From Lachnospiraceae bacterium (GTDB lineage Bacteria; Bacillota; Clostridia; Lachnospirales; Lachnospiraceae): DNA of 64,000 nt. Below, one piece after another: positions 44,176 through 52,329 of this stretch. The translations under genes were made by a program, and so were the position numbers. Position 1 is the stretch's first letter, and the number at the start of each line of letters is the position of its first letter. The DNA is taken from contig JAIKWF010000071.1 of NCBI GenBank assembly GCA_024685005.1, positions 1 to 64,000 of the forward strand, read 5' to 3'. The notes under the pieces were generated by a model. That model was not told the origin of the DNA, ran no database searches, and was given only the letters and a program-made list of their open reading frames with translations.

Positions 44176-45752
44176 GGCATATCCTCCGCTGCGTTTGCGG
44201 TATCATCGGAAAAGAGATACATTCCCTTTCCCTCGTAAACAGCATAGTATTCGTCGGCATAAACCCGTTTGCCGTCTTCCATTACCGTAAAATCTCCCTT
44301 CAGCATACCGGCCTCCTCCGTTCTGGCCAGCAAAAGGAAGGTTTTTCCTTTATGATATCCTTTTTGGTAATAAGACTTCGGGGTCAGCCACTCATAGGGC
44401 TTTGCATCTGCTCCCAGATTTCCCACCCGGATCCTGCCGTTGGACAGATACTCCGTAACCGGTCCGTTCCAGAAGGTGGCATATCCGAAGGTATAGCCCT
44501 CTTTTTCCAGAAAAGCCATATATCCCTCCCGCTTGGCGCAGTCATCAAACTTCACATCCTGCCAAAGCTCTCCGTACAGGGAGGAAGCCGCCGCCAGCGA
44601 TAGCGCAAGGATCAAAGCCGGTTTTTGCAGACTGACCGCGAAAACATGCTTTTCAAGATACATGCCCACAATAAAGATCCCTACAATAAACACCGGGATC
44701 CAGTATCTGTACTGCAGCAGCACGCCGGTGAATACCAGCATATAGAGATTGATCAGAAACAGGAACAGAAAATAATATAAAAACAGCCGTTCCTTTTCAC
44801 TCAGCTGCTCCCGCTCTTTAAATGCCGCCACGATCATATAGACAAAGCAGCAGAAAAAGGCACATTTTACCACATTTACAAGCCCCAGCGGGGACATCAT
44901 AGGAAGTCCCTCCCGGTATCCGAACAGTTCCAGCATCAGTCTGAAAGCCGTCAAAAGTCGCTCCGGGACTTCGGACAGAGGCACAAAAACCACCTCCGAA
45001 GTGGCATCAAAGCTGAAATTCTTTGCCAGATACAGCTTATGGATCAAAAAACCTGCCAGGGCAAAACCGGTCATGAGGATCTCTTTGACAAAACCGGGAT
45101 TTTTCCCTTTCAGATAGACCCAAAGGAGTTTTGCCAGGATCAGGGGGCCGAAAAGGCATGCAAGATATCGCAATCCGGAAAGCCCCATAAGAAGGGACAG
45201 GATGCAAAACGCTGCCGGGGAAGCGATCTTTGCTTTTTGGCTTTTATTTTCCTCCCCTTCCTTTTCTTCCTTCATAAAAAAGGCCAGCATCACAAACATC
45301 AGGATCGTCTGGGAGGTATAGAAATTCCCCAAAAACATCATATCCAGATATTCATTGGACCAGGGAGCCATCAAAAACAGAAGCACCAGCCACACCGTCT
45401 GCTTCGAAAAAGAAAAGCGACGGGCAAGATGCGCATAAGAAAGCAGCAAAAAAGCCAAAAACAAAAAGACGGAGATCACCTTAACCGTATGATAATCGGA
45501 AAAGATGTGAAACAGCGGTGTCATGATCAATTGGGAATACAGAATCCGGATCTCCGTGGAATAAAACCACTCTTTGCTGATCAGCTCCCCCCTCTGTGCC
45601 AGAAAATGTGACAGATTCACCTCTGCTGCCATATCCGAGTGCATCAGGTGATTTAAGAAAAACAAAGTATAAACTGCCAGAGCCAGGATCGTCAGGATCA
45701 CCAGGGCAGCCGGCAGAAGCGTATTCTTTTCAAGACCTTTCTTTTTCATCAT
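44172..45752 (-). CDS. Polytopic membrane protein, GT-C-like
   Basis: 526 residues with about eleven membrane segments and an extracytoplasmic C-terminal tail of about 130 residues. The first loop (NHLMHSDMAAEVNLSHFLAQRGELISKEWFYSTEI) carries an acidic HSDMAAE motif, as in bacterial GT-C-type enzymes of wall glycans. No family name is certain. There is no Shine-Dalgarno; the -10 TAAAAT ends six bases before the first ATG, predicting a leaderless transcript. A second ATG follows immediately. It is translationally coupled to the FN3-VanY gene. Confidence 0.8.
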   Translation of the reverse strand: MMKKKGLEKNTLLPAALVILTILALAVYTLFFLNHLMHSDMAAEVNLSHFLAQRGELISKEWFYSTEIRILYSQLIMTPLFHIFSDYHTVKVISVFLFLAFLLLSYAHLARRFSFSKQTVWLVLLFLMAPWSNEYLDMMFLGNFYTSQTILMFVMLAFFMKEEKEGEENKSQKAKIASPAAFCILSLLMGLSGLRYLACLFGPLILAKLLWVYLKGKNPGFVKEILMTGFALAGFLIHKLYLAKNFSFDATSEVVFVPLSEVPERLLTAFRLMLELFGYREGLPMMSPLGLVNVVKCAFFCCFVYMIVAAFKEREQLSEKERLFLYYFLFLFLINLYMLVFTGVLLQYRYWIPVFIVGIFIVGMYLEKHVFAVSLQKPALILALSLAAASSLYGELWQDVKFDDCAKREGYMAFLEKEGYTFGYATFWNGPVTEYLSNGRIRVGNLGADAKPYEWLTPKSYYQKGYHKGKTFLLLARTEEAGMLKGDFTVMEDGKRVYADEYYAVYEGKGMYLFSDDTANAAEDMP

Positions 45753-45758
45753 AGGGCT

Positions 45759-45787
45759 ATTTTACACGATTTTTCCTAATTCAGCAA
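45759..45787 (-). promoter_or_regulatory. Promoter abutting the start codon of 44172-45752
   Basis: TTGCTG (45782-45787), a 17-base spacer and TAAAAT (45759-45764). Seven bases beyond the -10 is 45752, the A of the ATG. The -35 is only moderate (three of six). Confidence 0.5.
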
Positions 45788-45791
45788 TCAC

Positions 45792-45820
45792 TTGCAAATC
45801 TATTTATCCTATATTACACT
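45792..45820 (+). promoter_or_regulatory. Promoter abutting the start codon of 45827-48919
   Basis: TTGCAA (45792-45797), a 17-base spacer and TACACT (45815-45820). The predicted +1 is 45827, the A of the ATG. An alternative -10, TATATT (45810-45815), would leave a leader of about five bases. The two opposing -35 boxes are four bases apart. Confidence 0.5.
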
Positions 45821-45826
45821 ACATTT

Positions 45827-48800
45827 ATGAAAAATGAGACTCCAGAAAAAAAGTACATCTTTGCAGCATTGTTCCCGGGGATCCCGGCAGTGGTTTTCCT
45901 TATAGCATGCCTGTTGTTTAAAAAACTGTATTCCCGTTTTGCCATAAGTGACACGCCCGTCTTTTTCGATCTGATCATCGAGGATACCGCTCTTACCGGA
46001 CTGAACAAGGCCGGTGAGCTGCATCTTTTTTATCTTTTGGCCGGTGCAGGGTGCGTTGCCGTTTTTCTTCTCACCCTTTTATTTTGTATTCGGCGTCGAA
46101 AAAAACATCCCGCTTTTATGGCAGATTTTCAAGGCAGCGCCCTTTCTTTCGAGGCCGTTCTGCCCCTTTGTTTTCTCATCCCCGGGCTTGTATATTTCCT
46201 CATAAACGGAGTATGTTCCCTGCCTTTGTTTTTCATGGCTTTTTATACCATCCTTTTAAACACCTTCCGTATTTCGGATCCAAGGACCCGGGTGTTTCCC
46301 ATTCTTTCCTACTACGGGATCCTGGGGCTACTTACCTTCTGTTCCCTGTTTTTCCCCGCCGGATCAGTCCTCTACAGCCTTCCTCAGAATGCGCTGTACC
46401 TGCTGGCCCTGTTTATGACAGGCGTGTTGTTTTTCGGAATGCATCTGGAGAAAAAGGGACACGCCAACATTCTTTTCATCCTCATGGTGCTACTGCAGCT
46501 TTGCATTCCTTTGCTGCTCGCTTTATTTCTCCATGACAGATATCAGCTCCCCGTAGGCGGGGAGGTGGCTCGTATTCCCTATGCTGCAGGCTATTATATC
46601 TTTTGGGGGCTGCTCACTTTGCTTTCCTACGGAGCGATCCTTTTGCCCCTCCTGAAAAGAAGCAACGGTTCCCACCGGTCTGACCGGGCTTTCGAAAAGT
46701 TTTATGACAGCTCAGTCGCTTTTGTGACTCCCATTCTGATCTTTCTGTATCAGTCCTATCAGGCCTGCCCCATGTTCGCCCAGCCCGACCAGCATCACCA
46801 CGGTGAACAGCTGATCCCCTGGCAGCAGATCATGCTCCTTGGCCAGAAGGCTTACGATGAATACACGCCGGTGTCCGGTCTGTTTCCCATGGTAAACGGC
46901 GGGATCCAGCATCTTCTTTTAGGCGGCACCGTCTCTGACTATTCCCCCGCCATTTGCATCACCACATCCGTCTTTGCCCTGCTTACCATGGTCCTTGTTT
47001 GTCTGCATATCGGTCCCAAAAAGGCCCTTCTTTTTGCTATTTTGTTTTCGCTGCCCAGCTACAACAGGCAGTACATGGTTCTGCCCCTTTTACTGCTGCT
47101 GTATCTGCCCGGCCTGCAGAAAAAACCGGGGCTTTGGCTGAAGTGCTGGCTTGGGGGATGTTTCCTGGGCGGGCTGTACTATCCTTTATTCGGCGCAGCC
47201 GCTTTGGTGGGCACCCTTCCCCTCGCATGCACGATGATACGCTCTTTCCTTAATAACCGAATGGAAAACCGGAAAGAGAAGTCCGGATCGATCCTGCCTT
47301 CCCTGGCAGGCTGGCTTTTGGTCCTTATTCCCATTGCCGTCGCTTTACCTCTTTTATACCGTATGGCCATCCACACGCTGACCTATTCTTCCCAGACTGT
47401 TTTGGCAGACGGGATTTCTCTGGCAGGGCAGACTCCGCCTGAAAGTTTTCTTTCAAAACTGCCTTTTTCATCCTCATTAAAGCAGTCCCTCTATCTGCTC
47501 TATCGCTTTTTCCTGCCGGCTGTATGGCTTTGGATCCCGACATTTTGCGCAGGCATTACATTGCTTTTTGCAGGAAAAACTGCAGAAAAAACTGCAGGCA
47601 ACCCCCTCCCCTTCTTTACCACCATCCTGGTGCTGGCGGTATCTTACAGCTATACGCTGGTCCGGGCCGACCGGGGCGTTTTGCTGGCCAGAACAGCCCC
47701 CATCCTTGTGGCTGTAGCAGGCATGTTTCTGGGGATTGCGCTTGTAAGGGAAAAATCCCTCCGGTTCCTTTTGCCCCTATGTCTGTCTCTTCCCTTTTTA
47801 TGCTACGGACACGTGAATGATATGAAAAATCCATATCTCTGGACCTATCCCAACGGAAATGACGAGCTTGTCGCAAATGACGTTTCCAAGCTCTTTCCAT
47901 ACTATGAAGTTCCTGACACCTTTGTCTCCCTTCAGCAGATCGGCGCCGCTCTTTCCGATCCCTCCCTGCTGGGCGACGGATTCATGGTGGCGGATCAGGC
48001 AGATTATCTGACAGCCTATGATACGGTAAAAAGAAAAGTCGAAAAAGCCGGCTTTTCCGATATCACCTATGCCTGCTATGACGGACAGGGATTTTATTAC
48101 TTCCTGAATACCAAAGCATGTGCCACCGGTTTTTATCCGGTTGCCAGAAGCTACGAGGCCCAGAAAGAGATCCTGGATGTGATCCGGGAAAAGAAGCCCG
48201 TGATCTTTCCTCCCGACCCGCAAAAAAGCTATTATATCTACCGCTGGCTGCTTTCCTCCGATTCAGCCTACTGTTACAGTCCCAAAGACCGGGTATTCTA
48301 TCCGAAAAAGGTTGCGGATCAAATCGCGAAAGAAGAAGGGGATCAGATGCTCCCTTCTGAAGACTACATAAAGGATTTGGGATCCATCACGGATTTTGAA
48401 ACAGATCCTGTGCATTTCGGAAGGATCTCCCAAAGCTTCGGCGACAGTGCCGCTTATCTGCTCTCAGACAAACAGGGCATCTGTCAATGCTCTTTGGAGA
48501 TCGGTGCATTTTGTGATAATCATAAAAACATGCCGGGAAAACAGGCAGAACTTCTCTACCTGCCCATAGATTTTGATGCCCTTCCGGCGGAGCTTTCGGA
48601 AAACGCCGAAAAGATCAGCACTCTTCGTATCACGCTTGTCGCAGGCAAAGAATCTGCAACAGAAGAATCCTCAGCAGAGGAATCCGGCGCCGTCGTCGAG
48701 TGTGATCTGAGCCGTGATCATTCCGCCCTTTTGGTCCCTCTTTCCATGAACCCCCGCTTTTATCTGGCGGATTATGCATGGGAGGATCTGACCTTCAGCT

Positions 48801-48919
48801 TCCTGTCGGAAGATGGCAGTATTCTGGCAAACATGGGAACAGACCAGCTGAAAAGCTGCTTAAAGAACAGACCCGGTCAGATCCCGGCTGCCGGTTTCTA
48901 CACCATCCACCCGGAATAA
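45827..48919 (+). CDS. Very large polytopic membrane protein, probable GT-C-type
   Basis: 1030 residues. About eighteen membrane segments lie in the first 660 residues, with a large loop (about 300-370) holding MFAQPDQHHHGEQLIPWQQIMLLG, which resembles a GT-C substrate loop. The last 360 residues are soluble and extracytoplasmic, with an acidic low-complexity insert (ESATEESSAEESG) near 945. No known domain is recognised in the tail. No Shine-Dalgarno precedes the ATG. It is divergent from 44172-45752 and its last 60 bases overlap the end of lspA on the other strand. Glycosyl transfer or polymer export is inferred from topology alone. Confidence 0.8.
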   Translation: MKNETPEKKYIFAALFPGIPAVVFLIACLLFKKLYSRFAISDTPVFFDLIIEDTALTGLNKAGELHLFYLLAGAGCVAVFLLTLLFCIRRRKKHPAFMADFQGSALSFEAVLPLCFLIPGLVYFLINGVCSLPLFFMAFYTILLNTFRISDPRTRVFPILSYYGILGLLTFCSLFFPAGSVLYSLPQNALYLLALFMTGVLFFGMHLEKKGHANILFILMVLLQLCIPLLLALFLHDRYQLPVGGEVARIPYAAGYYIFWGLLTLLSYGAILLPLLKRSNGSHRSDRAFEKFYDSSVAFVTPILIFLYQSYQACPMFAQPDQHHHGEQLIPWQQIMLLGQKAYDEYTPVSGLFPMVNGGIQHLLLGGTVSDYSPAICITTSVFALLTMVLVCLHIGPKKALLFAILFSLPSYNRQYMVLPLLLLLYLPGLQKKPGLWLKCWLGGCFLGGLYYPLFGAAALVGTLPLACTMIRSFLNNRMENRKEKSGSILPSLAGWLLVLIPIAVALPLLYRMAIHTLTYSSQTVLADGISLAGQTPPESFLSKLPFSSSLKQSLYLLYRFFLPAVWLWIPTFCAGITLLFAGKTAEKTAGNPLPFFTTILVLAVSYSYTLVRADRGVLLARTAPILVAVAGMFLGIALVREKSLRFLLPLCLSLPFLCYGHVNDMKNPYLWTYPNGNDELVANDVSKLFPYYEVPDTFVSLQQIGAALSDPSLLGDGFMVADQADYLTAYDTVKRKVEKAGFSDITYACYDGQGFYYFLNTKACATGFYPVARSYEAQKEILDVIREKKPVIFPPDPQKSYYIYRWLLSSDSAYCYSPKDRVFYPKKVADQIAKEEGDQMLPSEDYIKDLGSITDFETDPVHFGRISQSFGDSAAYLLSDKQGICQCSLEIGAFCDNHKNMPGKQAELLYLPIDFDALPAELSENAEKISTLRITLVAGKESATEESSAEESGAVVECDLSRDHSALLVPLSMNPRFYLADYAWEDLTFSFLSEDGSILANMGTDQLKSCLKNRPGQIPAAGFYTIHPE

Positions 48920-49354
48920 CAAGGCTGAGCGGCACATCAAAAATGCGCCTATCATAATGGCAAAATCAGAAAGATTATAGACCACATGCCCTATACCCAG
49001 ATAATCCGTAACATAACCCTTGATCACCCGGTCTGAGGTATTGCTCAGAGCACCTCCCAACAGCAGGCTGCAGCCTGCAAAAGAGAGTCTTTCCCCCTGC
49101 CTTTTCAGCCCCAGCACAAAAAAGATCAGTGCACCAAAGGTCATGATGCAGGAAATGGCCGCAATCCATTTCTGACGCTTCTGTCCGAAATTCAAAGCAG
49201 CCCCTCTGTTATGATGCTTTAGCAAAAACAAATGCTCCCCAAGGAGAGGTACTCTTCCTTCGGGGAGTTTTTCGTCTGCTTTTTTCTTGATCAGGGTGTC
49301 CGCGGCAAACACAAGACTTGTCAGCGCACATCCCATCAAAAGCTTTTTCTTCAT
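48860..49354 (-). CDS. lspA: Signal peptidase II (divergent LspA)
   Basis: 164 residues with four membrane segments. The family's two catalytic Asp motifs are recognisable but altered: LLGGALSNTSDRVIKGYVTDYLGI (usually GGAxGNLIDRxxxGxVxDF) and VYNLSDFAIMIG (usually FNxADxxI); the early NxGAAF motif is present as NRGAALNFG. LspA cleaves lipobox signal peptides. The start is ATG at 49354 with AGAGG upstream. It is three bases after clpX. Its 3' end overlaps 60 bases of the convergent membrane-protein gene. It may be a second, specialised copy. Confidence 0.8.
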   Translation of the reverse strand: MKKKLLMGCALTSLVFAADTLIKKKADEKLPEGRVPLLGEHLFLLKHHNRGAALNFGQKRQKWIAAISCIMTFGALIFFVLGLKRQGERLSFAGCSLLLGGALSNTSDRVIKGYVTDYLGIGHVVYNLSDFAIMIGAFLMCRSALLFRVDGVETGSRDLTGSVL

Positions 49355-49357
49355 TTG

Positions 49358-50836
49358 TTATCCTCTCCTGATCTCAATGGACGGACCGCCCTTACCATTG
49401 ATATAATCCCCTGTAATGGTCACTCTGCCGATCTCTTTATCCTTCGGGATCTCATACATGATATCCAGCATAAAGTCTTCAATGATCGCCCGCAAAGCTC
49501 TGGCACCTGTCTGTCGTTTCATGGCCTTATCGGCAATGGCTTCTATGGCACTGTCATCAAAAAGCAGTTCCACCTCATCCAGCTCAAGAAGCTTTTTATA
49601 CTGCTTCAAAATAGCATTTCTGGGCTCCTTCAAAATACGGATATACAGCTCCCGATCCAGCGGATCTAAGGTGTAAACAATGGGAAGACGTCCTAAAAAT
49701 TCGGGGATCATTCCGTACTTGCGAAGATCCTCCGTCTCCACCTTGCTCATAAGTTCCTTATCATTATCAAAAAGGTCTTTCAGCTGCGCGCCGTATCCGA
49801 TGGAAGTGGTCTTTTTCAGCCTCTGTTTGATGATCTCCTCCAGATCCGGAAAAGCACCGCCGCAGATAAACAGGATATTTCTGGTATTAATGGTGGTCAT
49901 GGGCACCATGGCATTTTTACTGCCGGCCCCGATGGGCACCTCCACCTCCGCTCCCTCCAGGAGCTTTAACATGCCCTGCTGAACGGATTCGCCGGAAACA
50001 TCCCTGCTGGTGGTCTCCTTTTTCTTGGCAATCTTATCGATCTCGTCCACAAACACGATACCCATCTGGGCACGTTCCACATCATTTTCCGCAGCCGCCA
50101 AAAGCTTGGACAGCACGCTTTCGATATCATCTCCGATGTAGCCGGCTTCCGTAAGAGATGTGGCATCCGCAATGGCCAGGGGAACATCCAAAAGCCGGGC
50201 AAGGGTTTTTACCAGATAGGTCTTACCGCAGCCTGTGGGACCGATCATCAGCATATTGGATTTTTCGATTTCGATCTCATCCATGGTGTTGGTGGCCACA
50301 CGCTTATAATGGTTATAAACCGCAACACTGATCACTTTCTTGGCATATTCCTGCCCCACCACATACTCGTCCAGCTGCTCCTTGATCTTGTGAGGCGCGG
50401 GGATATTCTTGATATCCAGTGCAGGGGCAGCGTCCTTTTTCTTTTTCTTCAGTTTCTGGCGATTCGGGATTCCGCCGGCCCCCTTCAGATCCGCCAAATT
50501 CACAAAATTGATATTGGGAAACTTCTTTGCGATCTCATCCATGGAAAGGCCCGAGGTCTTCTGCCCCATATCCGGATCCAGCATCCCCTGATAATCAAAC
50601 TGGCTGATGGTATCCATGGTCTTGTGCATACAGTCATTGCAAATACAGATATTGTTGGGAAGCTTAAACTGCTTTCCCGTGATCCGTTCCGGTCTTCTGC
50701 ATGCAAAACAGACCGATTCGTACTCCTCCTCATCGGTCTGTCCGTCTTCGCCAACTTCACGATAATCGTGAAGGTTCTCTTTTGTTTCTTCTGTTTCCGC
50801 CTTAGTTACTTCATCTTTGTTGTCTACATCAGACAT
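49358..50836 (-). CDS. clpX: ClpX-type AAA+ unfoldase, atypical
   Basis: 492 residues, about 70 longer than typical ClpX. An acidic N-terminal extension (about 40) precedes a zinc-binding domain (CFACRRPERITGKQ ... CICNDC), followed by a long Lys-rich linker (RQKLKKKKKDAAP). The AAA+ core has Walker A GPTGCGKTYLVKTLA, the pore loop AGYIGDD, Walker B IVFVDEIDKIAKK and the sensor/arginine segments EFLGRLPIV and RQTGARALR. The loop that docks on ClpP reads SIGYGA instead of IGFGA. ClpX unfolds tagged proteins for ClpP; no clpP is adjacent. It sits between htrA and lspA. Start ATG at 50836; the ribosome site is weak (GGGGA). Confidence 0.9.
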   Translation of the reverse strand: MSDVDNKDEVTKAETEETKENLHDYREVGEDGQTDEEEYESVCFACRRPERITGKQFKLPNNICICNDCMHKTMDTISQFDYQGMLDPDMGQKTSGLSMDEIAKKFPNINFVNLADLKGAGGIPNRQKLKKKKKDAAPALDIKNIPAPHKIKEQLDEYVVGQEYAKKVISVAVYNHYKRVATNTMDEIEIEKSNMLMIGPTGCGKTYLVKTLARLLDVPLAIADATSLTEAGYIGDDIESVLSKLLAAAENDVERAQMGIVFVDEIDKIAKKKETTSRDVSGESVQQGMLKLLEGAEVEVPIGAGSKNAMVPMTTINTRNILFICGGAFPDLEEIIKQRLKKTTSIGYGAQLKDLFDNDKELMSKVETEDLRKYGMIPEFLGRLPIVYTLDPLDRELYIRILKEPRNAILKQYKKLLELDEVELLFDDSAIEAIADKAMKRQTGARALRAIIEDFMLDIMYEIPKDKEIGRVTITGDYINGKGGPSIEIRRG

Positions 50837-50863
50837 ATGGGTATATCCCCGTTTCTTTTTTCT

Positions 50864-52291
50864 CTAGTACTGTGCGCCCAAAACAACTTCGATGGTCTCT
50901 TCCTCGTAGGTATTGCCATCATCCGTTCTCATGATCACAAGTTCAACATTGGTACCTGCCATGGTCACATCCAAAAGATTGGTGAGCTCTTCCATGGTCT
51001 CCACCTGATCTCCGTCAAAGGAAACGATCACATCTCCCTTTCGAAGGCCGGCCTTCTGAGCAGGTGTTCCGTCAAATACCTGCGCAATATAAACACCGAT
51101 GGGCAGACCATAGGTCGTTTTTACATCTTCCGTTACGTTAATACCGGAGATTCCCAGATAGCCCTTCTTGTTTTCTTCCACAGGGGCTCTGGTCTTTTTG
51201 CTCATCAGCTGCTCTAAAATGGGTTTTGCCGTTGAAATAGGGATGGCATAGCCCATACCTTCCACAACCATTCCGCCGATCTTGCTGGAATTGATGCCGA
51301 TCACTTCTCCGTAGATGTTCAAAAGGGCGCCGCCGCTGTTTCCGGGGTTGATGGCTGCATCCGTCTGGATCAAAAATGCATCGTTTCCTTTTTCGTCCTG
51401 GGAATACTTCCGGTTTACCGCGGAAATAACCCCAGTGGTCACGCTCTGTCCGTATCCTAAGGCATTGCCGATGGCAATGGCAGGCTCTCCCACCTTCAGC
51501 GCGTCGGAATCTCCCAGCTGGGCGATCTTGATCCTGGCCTTGGTGGCATCCTTGATCTCCGTCATCTGAATGGCAACCACCGCCAGATCCGAATCTGCAT
51601 CCGTACCTTTGACTACGGCATTGTATTTTTCATTGTCGATAAACTGTACCGTCAGGGAGGTGGAATCCGCAACCACATGATTGTTGGTCACGATCAGCAG
51701 CTCTTCCTCATTTTTGCCCACGATGATACCGCTGCCGCTTCCGTCCTGCTCCCGCTGCATTTCGAAGCCCCAGTAGTTCTCCGTCACTTCATATACGCCG
51801 AAGATAGACACAACCGCCGGCATCACTTCGTCCACAACCTTTGTTACATCCGTAACAACTGCAAGGCTTTCCTGGCCTTCCTCTTTCTCATCTCCGGCTT
51901 CCTCTTCTCCTGCGATCTCTTCTTTCGCCTCTTCCGGCTCTGCCTGTTCCTCTGCCGCATCCCCGGTGTGATTATCCGGCAGCGTAACGTCCGCCTCTTC
52001 GATCTCCACCTCACCCTTTTCTTCCCGCGGATCATCACTGTAATGATCCGTGGGAAAAAGACGCAGGATCACCACAAACGCAAAGGCTGCACAGCTTCCG
52101 AACAAAAGCCCTGCCAGTATCAGCCCCATCACTTTGGAGCCGGTCTTTTTCTTTTTGGGCGCCTCCTTGGGGGCAGCCTGATACTGATAGCTGCTCTGCC
52201 CTGTGGACAGTGCCGGATCCGCAGCCAAAGGCCGGTTATTTATTTCCGATTCCTGCCGGTAAAAACTTTCTTCACCCTGCTCATTGTACAT
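50864..52291 (-). CDS. htrA: HtrA/DegP-type membrane-anchored serine protease
   Basis: 475 residues. A cytoplasmic N-terminus of about 50, one membrane helix (GLILAGLLFGSCAAFAFVVILRLF), an acidic linker, then a trypsin-like domain with the triad His in VTNNHVVADS, Asp in DADSDLAVVAIQ and Ser in INPGNSGGALLN, and a single C-terminal PDZ domain (GVYIAQVFDGTPAQKAGLRKGDVIVSFDGD). The family degrades misfolded exported proteins at the membrane. The start is ATG at 52291 with AGAGGA nine bases upstream. It lies between glmS and clpX. Confidence 0.95.
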   Translation of the reverse strand: MYNEQGEESFYRQESEINNRPLAADPALSTGQSSYQYQAAPKEAPKKKKTGSKVMGLILAGLLFGSCAAFAFVVILRLFPTDHYSDDPREEKGEVEIEEADVTLPDNHTGDAAEEQAEPEEAKEEIAGEEEAGDEKEEGQESLAVVTDVTKVVDEVMPAVVSIFGVYEVTENYWGFEMQREQDGSGSGIIVGKNEEELLIVTNNHVVADSTSLTVQFIDNEKYNAVVKGTDADSDLAVVAIQMTEIKDATKARIKIAQLGDSDALKVGEPAIAIGNALGYGQSVTTGVISAVNRKYSQDEKGNDAFLIQTDAAINPGNSGGALLNIYGEVIGINSSKIGGMVVEGMGYAIPISTAKPILEQLMSKKTRAPVEENKKGYLGISGINVTEDVKTTYGLPIGVYIAQVFDGTPAQKAGLRKGDVIVSFDGDQVETMEELTNLLDVTMAGTNVELVIMRTDDGNTYEEETIEVVLGAQY

Positions 52292-52329
52292 AAACGCAAG
52301 TCCTCTTTTCTCCCCTCAAAGGTGATCTC

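Noticed and set aside
50840..50850. GGGTATATCCC palindrome just upstream of the clpX start
   Set aside because: An 11-base palindrome can arise by chance; promoter elements around it are not convincing.
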